Shown here in pieces: positions 18,821-27,793 of a DNA stretch of 64,000 nucleotides (position 1 is the stretch's first letter; the number at the start of each line of letters is the position of its first letter). This DNA is from an uncultured Phycisphaerales bacterium (GTDB lineage Bacteria > Planctomycetota > Phycisphaerae > Sedimentisphaerales > Anaerobacaceae). The translations under genes and the position numbers were made by a program. The stretch spans positions 3,487 to 67,486 of the forward strand of contig CALEZT010000228.1 of assembly GCA_937927975.1 (NCBI GenBank), given 5' to 3'. The notes under the pieces are model-generated. The model worked only from the letters and a program-made list of their open reading frames with translations. It searched no databases and was not told the origin of the DNA.

Positions 18821-19609
18821 TCAGTTGTCTCCTTGCCACTGCAGGACGACCAGAACGGGATCGTGATCGGACGCAATGGGCTCGTCCAGGATGATTACGT
18901 CCTTCACGGTCCAGGGATCGCAGCCGCGGATCAGGACGTAATCGATCACCGAGCGGGGCGCGACCGCATCGACCCAGCCTGCGTTGAGCAGAACGTTCAT
19001 CGGGTCGCTGCCGGGCCGGGCGTTGAAGTCGCCCGCCAGGATCACCGGCTTGCCCTTCTGCGCGGGGAACAACTGACTAAGACGCTGAGTCTGAAGGGTA
19101 CGGAGTTCGTTGCTCTGGTGGCACAGGTGCGTGCCGACGAAGGAGATCGGCCCGATGCCCGGGGGAGCGATCACGACTTCGATGGCCGATCGCGGTTCGC
19201 GGTCGAGTTGGTAGGGCAGCGGATGGACGAAGGTCTTCTCGATGGGAAACCGCGAAAGGATGGCTTCGCCATACTGGCCGCCTTGGTAGGGCATCGCCTG
19301 GCCGAAGGCGTAGTGCATGCGACAGAGCTTCGCCAGGAGCTTTGCTTGGTCGGCGCCGGAGGCCCGTTCGGTGCCATGATCCACCTCCTGCAGTGCGATG
19401 ATGTCAGGGTTGAGCCCATTGATTACGCCGGCCAGCCGTTGGTAGTCGAACTGCTTGTCGGTGCCCTCGCCGTGATGAATGTTGTACGTGAGCACGCGAA
19501 GCGTTTGCGGCGAGCGAGCCGTTCCCGGCGCGGCCCGGCAGCCTGCTATGAGCAGCGATGCGAGAACACCCAACGCGAGGGCGGCAAATTCTCTTCTGGC
19601 GTAGTCCAT
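18821..19609 (-). CDS. Endonuclease/exonuclease/phosphatase family lipoprotein
   Basis: 262 aa, exported: Met-Asp-Tyr-Ala-Arg-Arg, a hydrophobic stretch and the lipobox L-I-A-G-C. The mature part has the four-layer fold motifs of the DNase I/sphingomyelinase/inositol-phosphatase superfamily: T-Y-N-I-H-H, L-Q-E-V-D (metal-binding Glu), G-D-F-N-A-R-P and S-D-H-D-P-V. Such secreted members hydrolyse phosphodiesters or phosphomonoesters; the substrate cannot be read from sequence. The ATG at 19609 follows GGAGAG by about 7 bases; the longer frame would begin with TTG at 19624. It lies between tyrS and rsmH on the same strand. Confidence 0.88.
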   Translation of the reverse strand: MDYARREFAALALGVLASLLIAGCRAAPGTARSPQTLRVLTYNIHHGEGTDKQFDYQRLAGVINGLNPDIIALQEVDHGTERASGADQAKLLAKLCRMHYAFGQAMPYQGGQYGEAILSRFPIEKTFVHPLPYQLDREPRSAIEVVIAPPGIGPISFVGTHLCHQSNELRTLQTQRLSQLFPAQKGKPVILAGDFNARPGSDPMNVLLNAGWVDAVAPRSVIDYVLIRGCDPWTVKDVIILDEPIASDHDPVLVVLQWQGDN

Positions 19610-19646
19610 GCTGAGGCTCTCCAATCCTTTGATGAAGTGTTACGCG

Positions 19647-20858
19647 TCACTTGACAAGCAGTTTGGCGAAACGCCGCTTGCCGATCTGGATGACCATGCC
19701 GTCGCGCGGTGTGATCTCCGCGTTCGGGTCGGCGGCCTTCTGTCCGTCGACGGTGACGCCGCCCTGGGCGCAGAGCCGTTTGGCCTCGCCGCCGGTCTCG
19801 ACGAGTTGGCACAGGGTCAGCAGGTTCTTGATCGTGATCGGCGCCGCCGGCAGGGCGATCTCGGGCATATCGTCGGGAAGCTGGCCCTTGGCGAAGATCT
19901 TGTCGAACTCCGCGGCGGCGGCCTCCCCGGCCGCCTGGCCGTGGAACTGGGCGACGATCGTCTTGCCCAACAGGACCTTGGCCTCTTTCGGATGCGTGAC
20001 CGCGGGATTGGTCAGCTCGGCGATTCGCTCGGTGGGCAGGTCGGTCAGCAGCGTGTAGTAGTTGGCCATCATCTCGTCGGAGATGCTCATGACCTTGCCA
20101 AACATGTTGGAGGGCTCGTCGGTGACGCCGACATAGTTGCCTTTGGACTTGCTCATCTTCTGCACGCCGTCGAGGCCCACGAGGATCGGGCTGGTGATGA
20201 CGATCTGCGCGGGCTGGCCGTTCATCCGCTGGAGGTCCCGGCCGACGAGATTGTTGAAGGTCTGGTCGGTGCCGCCGAGCTCGACGTCGCTGCGAATCAT
20301 CACGGAGTCATAACCCTGCATCAGCGGGTAGAGGAATTCATGCACGCCGATAGGGTCGCCTTTCTTGTAGCGGATCTCGAAGGTGTCCCGTTCGAGCATT
20401 CTCGCGACGGTCATATTGCTCGCCAGGCGGATGATATCCGCCAGCCGTAGGTCCGCGAGCCATTCGCTGTTGTGACGGACCTCGAGCTTATCGGGCGACG
20501 TGTCGAGAATCTTGCCGGCCTGCTCGAAATAGGTCTTGGCGTTTTGCTCGATCTGCTCGGGCGAGAGCATCGGCCGGGTCGTGTTCTGACCGGTCGGGTC
20601 GCCGATGCGGGCGGTGTAGTCGCCGATGATCAGAACCGCCTTATGACCGAGGTCCTGGAACTGACGCATCTTGCGGAGCACGACCGTGTGGCCCAGGTGG
20701 ATGTCGGGGCTCGTCGGGTCCAGGCCCAGCTTGACTCGCATCTGCCGGCCCGCCTGCGCGGCCTCCGCAAGCCTCTGGCCCAGCTCCTGCTGCGTGTAAA
20801 TCTCGACTGTTCCCCGGCTCAATTGCTTGAGCTGTTCGATCACAACCTGTGTGCTCAT
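19647..20858 (-). CDS. tyrS: Tyrosyl-tRNA synthetase, TyrZ type
   Basis: Class I aminoacyl-tRNA synthetase charging tRNA-Tyr. 403 aa from the chosen start. ATP-binding H-L-G-H at 54-57, K-M-S-K-S at 234-238, and a C-terminal S4 RNA-binding domain (about 335-403). The R-G-T-V-E-I and V-K-L-G-L-D-P-T segments place it in the TyrZ-like branch. I chose the ATG at 20858 because family members begin about 15 residues before R-G-T-V-E-I. However, an in-frame GTG at 20960 has an excellent AGGAG 8 bases upstream and would add 34 unconserved, proline/glutamate-rich residues. First gene of a three-gene set. Confidence 0.95.
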   Translation of the reverse strand: MSTQVVIEQLKQLSRGTVEIYTQQELGQRLAEAAQAGRQMRVKLGLDPTSPDIHLGHTVVLRKMRQFQDLGHKAVLIIGDYTARIGDPTGQNTTRPMLSPEQIEQNAKTYFEQAGKILDTSPDKLEVRHNSEWLADLRLADIIRLASNMTVARMLERDTFEIRYKKGDPIGVHEFLYPLMQGYDSVMIRSDVELGGTDQTFNNLVGRDLQRMNGQPAQIVITSPILVGLDGVQKMSKSKGNYVGVTDEPSNMFGKVMSISDEMMANYYTLLTDLPTERIAELTNPAVTHPKEAKVLLGKTIVAQFHGQAAGEAAAAEFDKIFAKGQLPDDMPEIALPAAPITIKNLLTLCQLVETGGEAKRLCAQGGVTVDGQKAADPNAEITPRDGMVIQIGKRRFAKLLVK

Positions 20859-21004
20859 CGGTACCCCGTCCAAAGGCGTAGAAGGTGGGAAGGGACGAAG
20901 GACAGCCGGCCGACGGGACTCGCCCTGCGGCCTTTCTCCTTCTTCTTCCATGGTTTTCACAGCGATCTCCTGCCGTCGAACCGGGCCGAGCAGCAGAATT
21001 CAAT

Positions 21005-21033
21005 ATTATACCCGCGCAGGCCAGCGCGGGCAA
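21005..21033 (-). promoter_or_regulatory. Promoter of the tyrS operon
   Basis: Minus strand: TTGCCC (21033-21028), 17 bases, TATAAT (21010-21005). Transcription would start near 20998, upstream of the GTG at 20960. It is back to back with the promoter at 21069-21097. Confidence 0.72.
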
Positions 21034-21068
21034 GCGCGGACGCCGAACCACCGCGTACCGATAACGTT

Positions 21069-21097
21069 TTGACCCAGGGGCCGCGAAGTGCTACAAT
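21069..21097 (+). promoter_or_regulatory. Promoter of the CotH/lamin-tail protein gene
   Basis: TTGACC (21069-21074), 17 bases, TACAAT (21092-21097). The 5' leader to the ATG at 21255 would be about 150 bases. The divergent gap 20859-21254 holds nothing else that I can support. Confidence 0.7.
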
Positions 21098-21254
21098 GAT
21101 CTTGGCCGATTTGCGGGATTCGTCCCGTCGTCCGGTCGATAGAAAGTATGTGCGTCACGGAGCAATCAGTCAGATACAGTCGTCGCCTGCGCGGATCCAC
21201 AAGGGGGTGGGCCGGGATGGTTGCCGGCGTCAACGCTTCGGAGGAGCTTGCCTC

Positions 21255-24200
21255 ATGAGGTCAAAGTCACTGGTCGTCTTGTTCTGCCTTCTCGGGTCTG
21301 TCGCGATCGGGGCCGACGCGCCTGGGCCGGTGATCAACGAGTTCATGGCCAGCAACGCCAGCAAACTGCCGCTTGACGCAGGCGAGCTTCTGGACGCCGA
21401 CGGCGACTCCTCCGACTGGATCGAGCTGCATAACCCGACGTCGCGGGCGGTCGAGCTGGGCGGCTGGTATCTGACGGACGACCCGGACGACCTCACGCAG
21501 TGGCGGTTTCCCGCCGGGACGAGGCTCGCGGCCAACGCCTATCTGGTCGTATTCGCCTCAGGCAAGAACCGCACGAGCGGGCAACTGCATACGAATTTCA
21601 AGCTCGCCGCAGACGGCGGATACCTGGCTCTTGTGCAGTCCGACGGCCGGACCATCGCCCACGAGTGCGCCCCAGCCTATCCGGGCCAACTGTCGAATAT
21701 CTCGTACGGGCTCACCACGTGCGCGGCCCAATTCGTCGCTGCGACGTCCACCCTATCGTACCACGTGCCGACGTCCGAGGATGCAGGGCTGGCCTGGACC
21801 TCGCCGGGCTTCAACGCCGACGTCTGGCCCACGGCGCAAGCCAGTTTGGGTTTCTCCCAAACCTCCCAACTGGTCGGGCGGGATATCGGCAACCCTCGGG
21901 TCCCCGGTTTCCATGGCCCGCAGGGGCCCAGCGTGATCACCGTCCTCGGCGGCGGCGCCGACATCGGGGGGACCTCGGATTCGTTCTACTTCCTCCACAT
22001 GCCCCTCCAAGGCGACGGCGAACTGACGGTCCAGGTCATTGGCATGGTCAACACGAACCCCTGGGCCAAGGCCGGCGTGATGATCCGCGAGACGCTGACC
22101 GCAGGCTCCCGCCACGCAATGCAGGTCATCTCGCCGACCAGCGGGACCGCCTTCCAGAGGCGGATCGCGGTCAACGGGGCCACCACCTCGAACCAAGGCA
22201 ACAGTCTGGCCTCTCCCTACTGGCTGCGGATCGCCCGACGTCGCAACATGTTCACCGGGTACCATTCTCCAGACGGCGTGAAATGGACCCAGCAGGGCTC
22301 TGAGACCATCGCCATGGGTCAGGACACGTTCATCGGCATCTGCGTGACAGCCCGCAGCGCGACCGACTCCTGCGCCGCGGTGTTCGACAACGTGGCTTTC
22401 GGCAGCGCGGCCGACAATCGTCTCCGCAGCGAGATGCTGGGCAAGAACGCTTCGCTCTGGACGCGGGTCGAGTTCGAGGCCGACCAGATCGAGTCTTTCG
22501 ATTCGATGCTCCTGCAGGTTCGCAGCGAGGACGGCTTTGTCGCCTGGCTCAACGGCGTGGAGGTCGGCCGGGGCAACTTTGCAGGCGTGCCCCAGTGGAA
22601 TTCCGCTGCCGCTGTGGATCGCGGCGATGCCCTCGTGGGCACGCCGATCGAACTGGATATCTCCGACCGCGTGGATCTGCTCCGCGAAGGACGCAACGTC
22701 CTGGCCGTCCAGGGACTCAACGACGACAAGAACAACGAGGCGTTCTTCCTGTCGCCGGAACTGTCGGGTACCGGCCAGGCACTGGTCTGGCAGTACTTCT
22801 CCACGCCCACGCCGGGCAAGGCCAATACCACCGGGGCGTTGAGTGTCGTTTCACGCCCACAGTTCAGCAGCGAGCGCGGCTTCTATACGGCGCCGATCAA
22901 CCTGTCTCTGTCGTGCGACACGCTGGGGGCCGTGATCCGCTACACCCTCGACGGCAGCGTGCCGACGGAGACCACCGGGTTGCTCTACAGTACGCCCATC
23001 GTGATCGCCTCGACCACGTGCGTCCGCGCCGCGGCCTTCAAGCCCGGCTGGATGAGCAGTCCGGTCGAGACGCACACCCTCATTCGGATCGACCAGGTCC
23101 CCAATCAGCCGGCCAAACCCGCGGGTTTTCCGACCCTTTGGGGCAGCACCGCAGCCGACTACGAGATGGACCCGGACGTGGCCAACAACGCGGCGTATCG
23201 CACGCAGATGAGGGCGGCCTTGCAGTCCATTCCGACGATGTCGGTCGTGACCTCGATGGACAACCTGTTCGGGACCCAGGGGATCTACTCGAATCCCTGG
23301 GGCGAGGGCGAGGCGTGGGAGCGGCCGATTTCCCTCGAGTGGATCAACACCGACGGCACGACCGCCTTTCAGATCGACGCCGGGCTGAAGATCTACGGCA
23401 ATGCCTTCCGCGGATTCAATCTGACCCGCAAGAAGTCGTTCCGCCTGCTGTTCCGACGCGACTTCGGTCCCGCGAAGCTGGACTATCCTCTTTTCAAAGA
23501 GCCCGACGCGACGACGCGATTCGACACGCTCATCCTGCGAGGCGGCGCCAACGACGCATGGAACGACTGGGGTCGGGACAACACCCAATACATCATGGAC
23601 GAGTTCATGCGGCGGACGCAGCTGGCGCTGGGCTGGCCCTCGCCGCACGGGACGTTCGTTCACCTGTACCTCAACGGCCTGTACTGGGGCCTGTACAACG
23701 TCGTGGAGCGGCCGACCGAACCCTTCTGCGCCGCATACTTCGGCGGCGATGAGGAGGAGTGGGATGCGACCAACAGCGGCGAGTCTCGGCCCAGCAACAG
23801 TATGGCGACCTGGAATGCGATGATCAGTCGGTCGCGGGCCGGACTGTCCGATGTCGCGTCGTATCAGCGGATTCAGGGCAACAATCCCGACGGGACCCGC
23901 AATCCCGCGTACGACAACCTGCTCGACGTGGACAACTATATCGACTACATGTACTCCAACTTCTGGGGCGGCACCGGCGACTGGCCCGGGCACAACTTCT
24001 ACGCGGCGTGCCGGCGGCCCCCGAATTCTACGGGATTCAAGTTCTTCAACTGGGATGCGGAAGGGGCCCTGGTCATCTGGTCCAGCCTGAACGCCAACGT
24101 CACCGGCGTCAGCGACGGGGCCGGCATTCCCTATGCCGCCTTACGACAGAACACCGAATTCTGCCTGCGTTTCGCCGACGCGGTTCAGAAGCATCATTTC

Positions 24201-26771
24201 AACGGAGGACCCATGACGTCCGAGGCTGCCTACGCCCGATACAAGCAGCTCGCGGACGAAGTGGAACTTGCGATCATTTGCGAATCAGCCCGCTGGGGCG
24301 ATCAGTCCAGTTCGACGCCATACACCCTGGCCCGTTGGCGCACGACGCGGGACTACATTCTGAACACCTACATGCCCCAGCGTCCGGCGATCGTGTTGAA
24401 CCAGTTGAAGAGCGCGGGCCTGTACCCCGCGACGGCAGCGCCGACCTTCCAGATCAACGGTGTCGCCAAGCACGGCGGGGCGGTTCCCGCCAACAGCCAG
24501 TTGGCCTTCGTCGCCGGCGCAGGGGCGAATGTCTACTACACCACCGACGGCTGCGATCCTCGCCTGGCCCCGGCTGCTACCGCCAGCGACAAGATCGTGA
24601 CGCTTCTGGGCGAGAATGCCCCCAAACGGGTTCTGGTCCCCAGTGTCGCCAACGGCGGCAACCTGCTTAGCAACGTGCCTGCTGGATTCGAGGTCACCTT
24701 CTACAAGGCCCGCGGGACCGTCGACAGCATCACCGCGGCCGAGGCGGTCATCGCCAATGCTTCGCTGCGCAGCACGACCGCCAGGGAGCAGGCCCTGACC
24801 ATCAATTACTTCAATACAGGCAGTCCCGGCAACTTCGACGGGGACCGTCCGTTCCCCGGCACGACGATGAACGCCGACATGGAGGATTTCGTCGTGTTGG
24901 TCACCGGAAAGGTGATCATCCCGCAAACCGGCAACTGGACCTTCGGGGTCAACAGCGACGATGGTTTCGCTCTGACCCTGACGCGGCAGGGCAAGACGTA
25001 CAGTAGTTCCTATCCGAGCCCGCGCGGTCCGGCGGATACCCTGACCGTTTTCAACATCACCGAGCCCGGCGCGCATGACCTGCGGCTGGTCTTCTACGAG
25101 CGCGGCGGGGGCTCGGAGTTGGAGCTCTTCGCAGCCCGTGGCAGCTTCACGAGCTTCTCGGCAACGAACTTCCGCCTGGTCGGCGACGTCACGAAAGGCG
25201 GACTCCAGGTCGGCGAAGCCGGCGTGTGGTTCGCGAACGCCTTCAACGATTCCACCTGGCGGCTCGGCACCGGCGGCGTCGGCTTTGAGACCAGCACGGG
25301 CTACGCGCCGTATTTCAACATCGACGTCCGTCAGGAGATGCACAACGTCAACGGGAGCTGCTACATCCGAATCCCGTTCGTCGTGGCGAATCCGAACTTC
25401 TCCAACGTGATCCTGAGAGTTCGATACGACGACGGGTTCATCGCCTATCTCAACGGCGCCGAGATCGCCCGCAGGAACTTCACTGGCACGCCGCAGTGGA
25501 ACTCCGTCGCCAGTGCGGGGAACCCGGACGAATCCGCCGTCACCTGGATGACGATCGACGTCTCGGAGGCCGCGGGCCTGCTCTGGGAGGGTACGAACCT
25601 GCTGGCGATCCACGCGATGAACACCCCCATCGACAGCAGCGATTTCCTCTTCTCGGTCGAGCTGGCAGCCGGCGAGATCAGCCAGGGCGGTGTCTCGCCC
25701 AAGGCGATCGCGTACGGCGGGCCGGTCCCCCTGACGCGAAGCACGCTTGTCAAGGCGCGGGCCTTCGACGGCAAGTGGAGCGCGTTGAACGAAGCGGTGT
25801 TCTCGGTTGGACCCGTCGCCCAGAATCTGCGGATCAGCGAGATCATGTACCATCCGCCCGAGACGGGCCGGCCCGACGATCCGAACGTCGAGTACATCGA
25901 ACTGACCAATGTTGGGACACAGGCGATCGACCTGAATTTCGTGCGATTCACCAAGGGAATCGACTACACATTCCCGAGTTTCGTTCTACCGGCGGGCGGC
26001 TATTGCCTGCTGGTCAGAGACCTCGCTGCTTTCGGGGCCAGGTACGGGGCGAATCTGCCTGTCGTCGGTCAATACTCCGGCGTTCTGAGCAACGCCGGCG
26101 AACGGATCGAACTGGTCGATGCCATCGGCGGCGTGATCCAGAGCTTCGAATACTCGGACGATTGGTTCGATCTGACCGATGGTGGCGGTTTCTCTGTGAC
26201 GGTTCGCGATCCTCGCAGTGCAGATTTCGGCAGTCGGGACGCCTGGCGACCGAGCGCATATTGGGGTGGTTCCCCTGGAGAGGGTGATGAAGGACTGGTT
26301 CCCGAGCCTGGATCGGTTGTCATCAACGAGGTTCTGGCCAACTCCGCCGGGAGCGGTCCCGACTGGATCGAGTTGTTCAACGCGACCGCTCAGGCGATCG
26401 ACATCGGCGGCTGGTTCCTCAGCGACGACTCGAACGACCTGACCAAGTACCGGATCTCGGCCGGTACGATCGTCCCGGCGGGGGGATACATCGTATTCGG
26501 CGAGACCGAGCACTTCGGCAATTCTGCAGACCCCGGCTGCAAGACTCCTTTCGGCCTGAGCAAAGACGGTGAAACCGTATATCTGCACTCGGGCCTCGAT
26601 GGAGGTTTGACCGGCTACAGCGAGAAGCAGAAATTCGGCGCCGCCGAACCGGGCGTCACCTGGGGCCGGGCGCCGAACGGCAAGGGCGGTTACGTGTTCG
26701 TGCCTCTAGAGAAGCCTACGCCTGGACGTGAGAACGCGGCCCCCCGGACTGATTGGGCCACAGGGAATTGA
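21255..26771 (+). CDS. Giant secreted CotH-kinase protein with lamin-tail and PA14 domains
   Basis: 1838 aa with a Sec signal peptide (about 1-20). Approximate order: lamin-tail domain (LTD) 28-132; DUF1349-like jelly roll 229-382; a jelly-roll segment 395-515; chitobiase/hexosaminidase C-terminal-like domain 534-612; CotH kinase domain 660-1046 (K-K-S-F-R-L-L-F-R, Y-I-M-D-E-F, L-Y-N-V-V-E, F-N-W-D-A-E-G); a second chitobiase-like piece 1066-1130; PA14 domain 1176-1302; a repeat of the jelly-roll segment 1312-1473; LTD 1524-1640; LTD 1684-1816. CotH-fold proteins are secreted kinases that phosphorylate other exported proteins; LTDs bind surfaces or DNA. GAGGAG stands 8 bases before the ATG. 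It converges on the prepilin gene with 3 bases between stops. Likely a cell-surface structural or modifying protein. Confidence 0.88.
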   Translation: MRSKSLVVLFCLLGSVAIGADAPGPVINEFMASNASKLPLDAGELLDADGDSSDWIELHNPTSRAVELGGWYLTDDPDDLTQWRFPAGTRLAANAYLVVFASGKNRTSGQLHTNFKLAADGGYLALVQSDGRTIAHECAPAYPGQLSNISYGLTTCAAQFVAATSTLSYHVPTSEDAGLAWTSPGFNADVWPTAQASLGFSQTSQLVGRDIGNPRVPGFHGPQGPSVITVLGGGADIGGTSDSFYFLHMPLQGDGELTVQVIGMVNTNPWAKAGVMIRETLTAGSRHAMQVISPTSGTAFQRRIAVNGATTSNQGNSLASPYWLRIARRRNMFTGYHSPDGVKWTQQGSETIAMGQDTFIGICVTARSATDSCAAVFDNVAFGSAADNRLRSEMLGKNASLWTRVEFEADQIESFDSMLLQVRSEDGFVAWLNGVEVGRGNFAGVPQWNSAAAVDRGDALVGTPIELDISDRVDLLREGRNVLAVQGLNDDKNNEAFFLSPELSGTGQALVWQYFSTPTPGKANTTGALSVVSRPQFSSERGFYTAPINLSLSCDTLGAVIRYTLDGSVPTETTGLLYSTPIVIASTTCVRAAAFKPGWMSSPVETHTLIRIDQVPNQPAKPAGFPTLWGSTAADYEMDPDVANNAAYRTQMRAALQSIPTMSVVTSMDNLFGTQGIYSNPWGEGEAWERPISLEWINTDGTTAFQIDAGLKIYGNAFRGFNLTRKKSFRLLFRRDFGPAKLDYPLFKEPDATTRFDTLILRGGANDAWNDWGRDNTQYIMDEFMRRTQLALGWPSPHGTFVHLYLNGLYWGLYNVVERPTEPFCAAYFGGDEEEWDATNSGESRPSNSMATWNAMISRSRAGLSDVASYQRIQGNNPDGTRNPAYDNLLDVDNYIDYMYSNFWGGTGDWPGHNFYAACRRPPNSTGFKFFNWDAEGALVIWSSLNANVTGVSDGAGIPYAALRQNTEFCLRFADAVQKHHFNGGPMTSEAAYARYKQLADEVELAIICESARWGDQSSSTPYTLARWRTTRDYILNTYMPQRPAIVLNQLKSAGLYPATAAPTFQINGVAKHGGAVPANSQLAFVAGAGANVYYTTDGCDPRLAPAATASDKIVTLLGENAPKRVLVPSVANGGNLLSNVPAGFEVTFYKARGTVDSITAAEAVIANASLRSTTAREQALTINYFNTGSPGNFDGDRPFPGTTMNADMEDFVVLVTGKVIIPQTGNWTFGVNSDDGFALTLTRQGKTYSSSYPSPRGPADTLTVFNITEPGAHDLRLVFYERGGGSELELFAARGSFTSFSATNFRLVGDVTKGGLQVGEAGVWFANAFNDSTWRLGTGGVGFETSTGYAPYFNIDVRQEMHNVNGSCYIRIPFVVANPNFSNVILRVRYDDGFIAYLNGAEIARRNFTGTPQWNSVASAGNPDESAVTWMTIDVSEAAGLLWEGTNLLAIHAMNTPIDSSDFLFSVELAAGEISQGGVSPKAIAYGGPVPLTRSTLVKARAFDGKWSALNEAVFSVGPVAQNLRISEIMYHPPETGRPDDPNVEYIELTNVGTQAIDLNFVRFTKGIDYTFPSFVLPAGGYCLLVRDLAAFGARYGANLPVVGQYSGVLSNAGERIELVDAIGGVIQSFEYSDDWFDLTDGGGFSVTVRDPRSADFGSRDAWRPSAYWGGSPGEGDEGLVPEPGSVVINEVLANSAGSGPDWIELFNATAQAIDIGGWFLSDDSNDLTKYRISAGTIVPAGGYIVFGETEHFGNSADPGCKTPFGLSKDGETVYLHSGLDGGLTGYSEKQKFGAAEPGVTWGRAPNGKGGYVFVPLEKPTPGRENAAPRTDWATGN

Positions 26772-26774
26772 GGA

Positions 26775-27644
26775 CTACTTCAACGGATAAGCCAGAGGGA
26801 ATGTCTCCGAGCGGGCGTGCGCGTCGACGTGACCGTCCAGAAAGGCGGCATTGCCTCGGCCTTTGAGCAGATCGCCCGTGGGGGCGTTGTGGTAGCCTGC
26901 AAGGACGTCGTAGAACGTAGGGGAAGTGCCGGGGCCCGGTTCGACGTTCCATGGATTGCCTCCAGCGGCCGCGAGCCAGGACTTCACCATGCTGACGTCT
27001 CCTGGGATCATGTAGGTGTCGTTGAGTCCGGAGATGTTGAACTTGGTGTCAACGTACGCACTCTCCTCACAGAAAGAGAACGTGGTGGCGGGATTCTTGA
27101 CCTGGCCGATGCGGTCGACACGGATGTCCTTGAGCGCGTGGTCGGCGCCGCCTATTCTGCGGGGGCCCAGATAAGCGTTCATCGTGTAGTTGTACCAGGG
27201 CTCGTAGTTCTTCAGGTTTGCGGCGTCGGCCTGAAAGAAGTGATCCTCCGACTGCCGGACCGCGACCGTTTTGTACGTCGGGCAGATGAAGGCTTTGGCG
27301 TTGGCGAGATACTTGAACAGGTGCCCTCCGTACTGGGGATGGCTCTTGAGGTCGATGTTCCCGTTGCACCAGCGGACGTGAATGTACGATGAGAGTCCGC
27401 TCTCGACGGGAAACGCGGTCGACTGGGAGAAATAGCACGTGGCGGGTTCGCAGAACTTGCCGTCGTTGTCGTCGCAGTACATCGCGACCGCCAGCGTGTA
27501 GTTCTTCATGTTGCCTTTGCAGGCGATGCCCTGGGCGAGGTTCTTGGCCTTGCCCAGCGCAGGCATGATGATCGCCATCAGGACCGCGATCACTGCGATG
27601 ACCACCAACAACTCGATCAATGTGAATGCGTGAGAACGCCTCAT
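26775..27644 (-). CDS. Prepilin-type N-terminal cleavage/methylation domain protein
   Basis: 289 aa. Type IV prepilin leader: short basic start, then A-F-T-L-I-E-L-L-V-V-I-A-V-I-A, cut by prepilin peptidase before Phe, with Glu at +5. The remainder has several cysteines and ends with G-N-A-A-F-L-D-G-H-V, the H-x9-D-G-type tail common to the large planctomycete pseudopilin families (DUF1559-like). These proteins are probably parts of secretion or surface filaments. GGAGGA stands 5-6 bases before the ATG. It lies 149 bases after the GH27 gene on the same strand; the gap holds a small GGCCCC/GGGGCC hairpin at 27678-27693. Confidence 0.88.
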   Translation of the reverse strand: MRRSHAFTLIELLVVIAVIAVLMAIIMPALGKAKNLAQGIACKGNMKNYTLAVAMYCDDNDGKFCEPATCYFSQSTAFPVESGLSSYIHVRWCNGNIDLKSHPQYGGHLFKYLANAKAFICPTYKTVAVRQSEDHFFQADAANLKNYEPWYNYTMNAYLGPRRIGGADHALKDIRVDRIGQVKNPATTFSFCEESAYVDTKFNISGLNDTYMIPGDVSMVKSWLAAAGGNPWNVEPGPGTSPTFYDVLAGYHNAPTGDLLKGRGNAAFLDGHVDAHARSETFPLAYPLK

Positions 27645-27793
27645 AGGGAAATCCTCCAGGTCGTGGAATGCGAAGGGGGCCCCAGGCGGGGCCAGACCAG
27701 ACTCTCAAAGAGCCCATGTTGCGGTGTGTTCAAACCATCACGCCGTCATTCTACCCGAAGGATTCGCCCGATGCAAGGCCGGCGGGCGGATTG

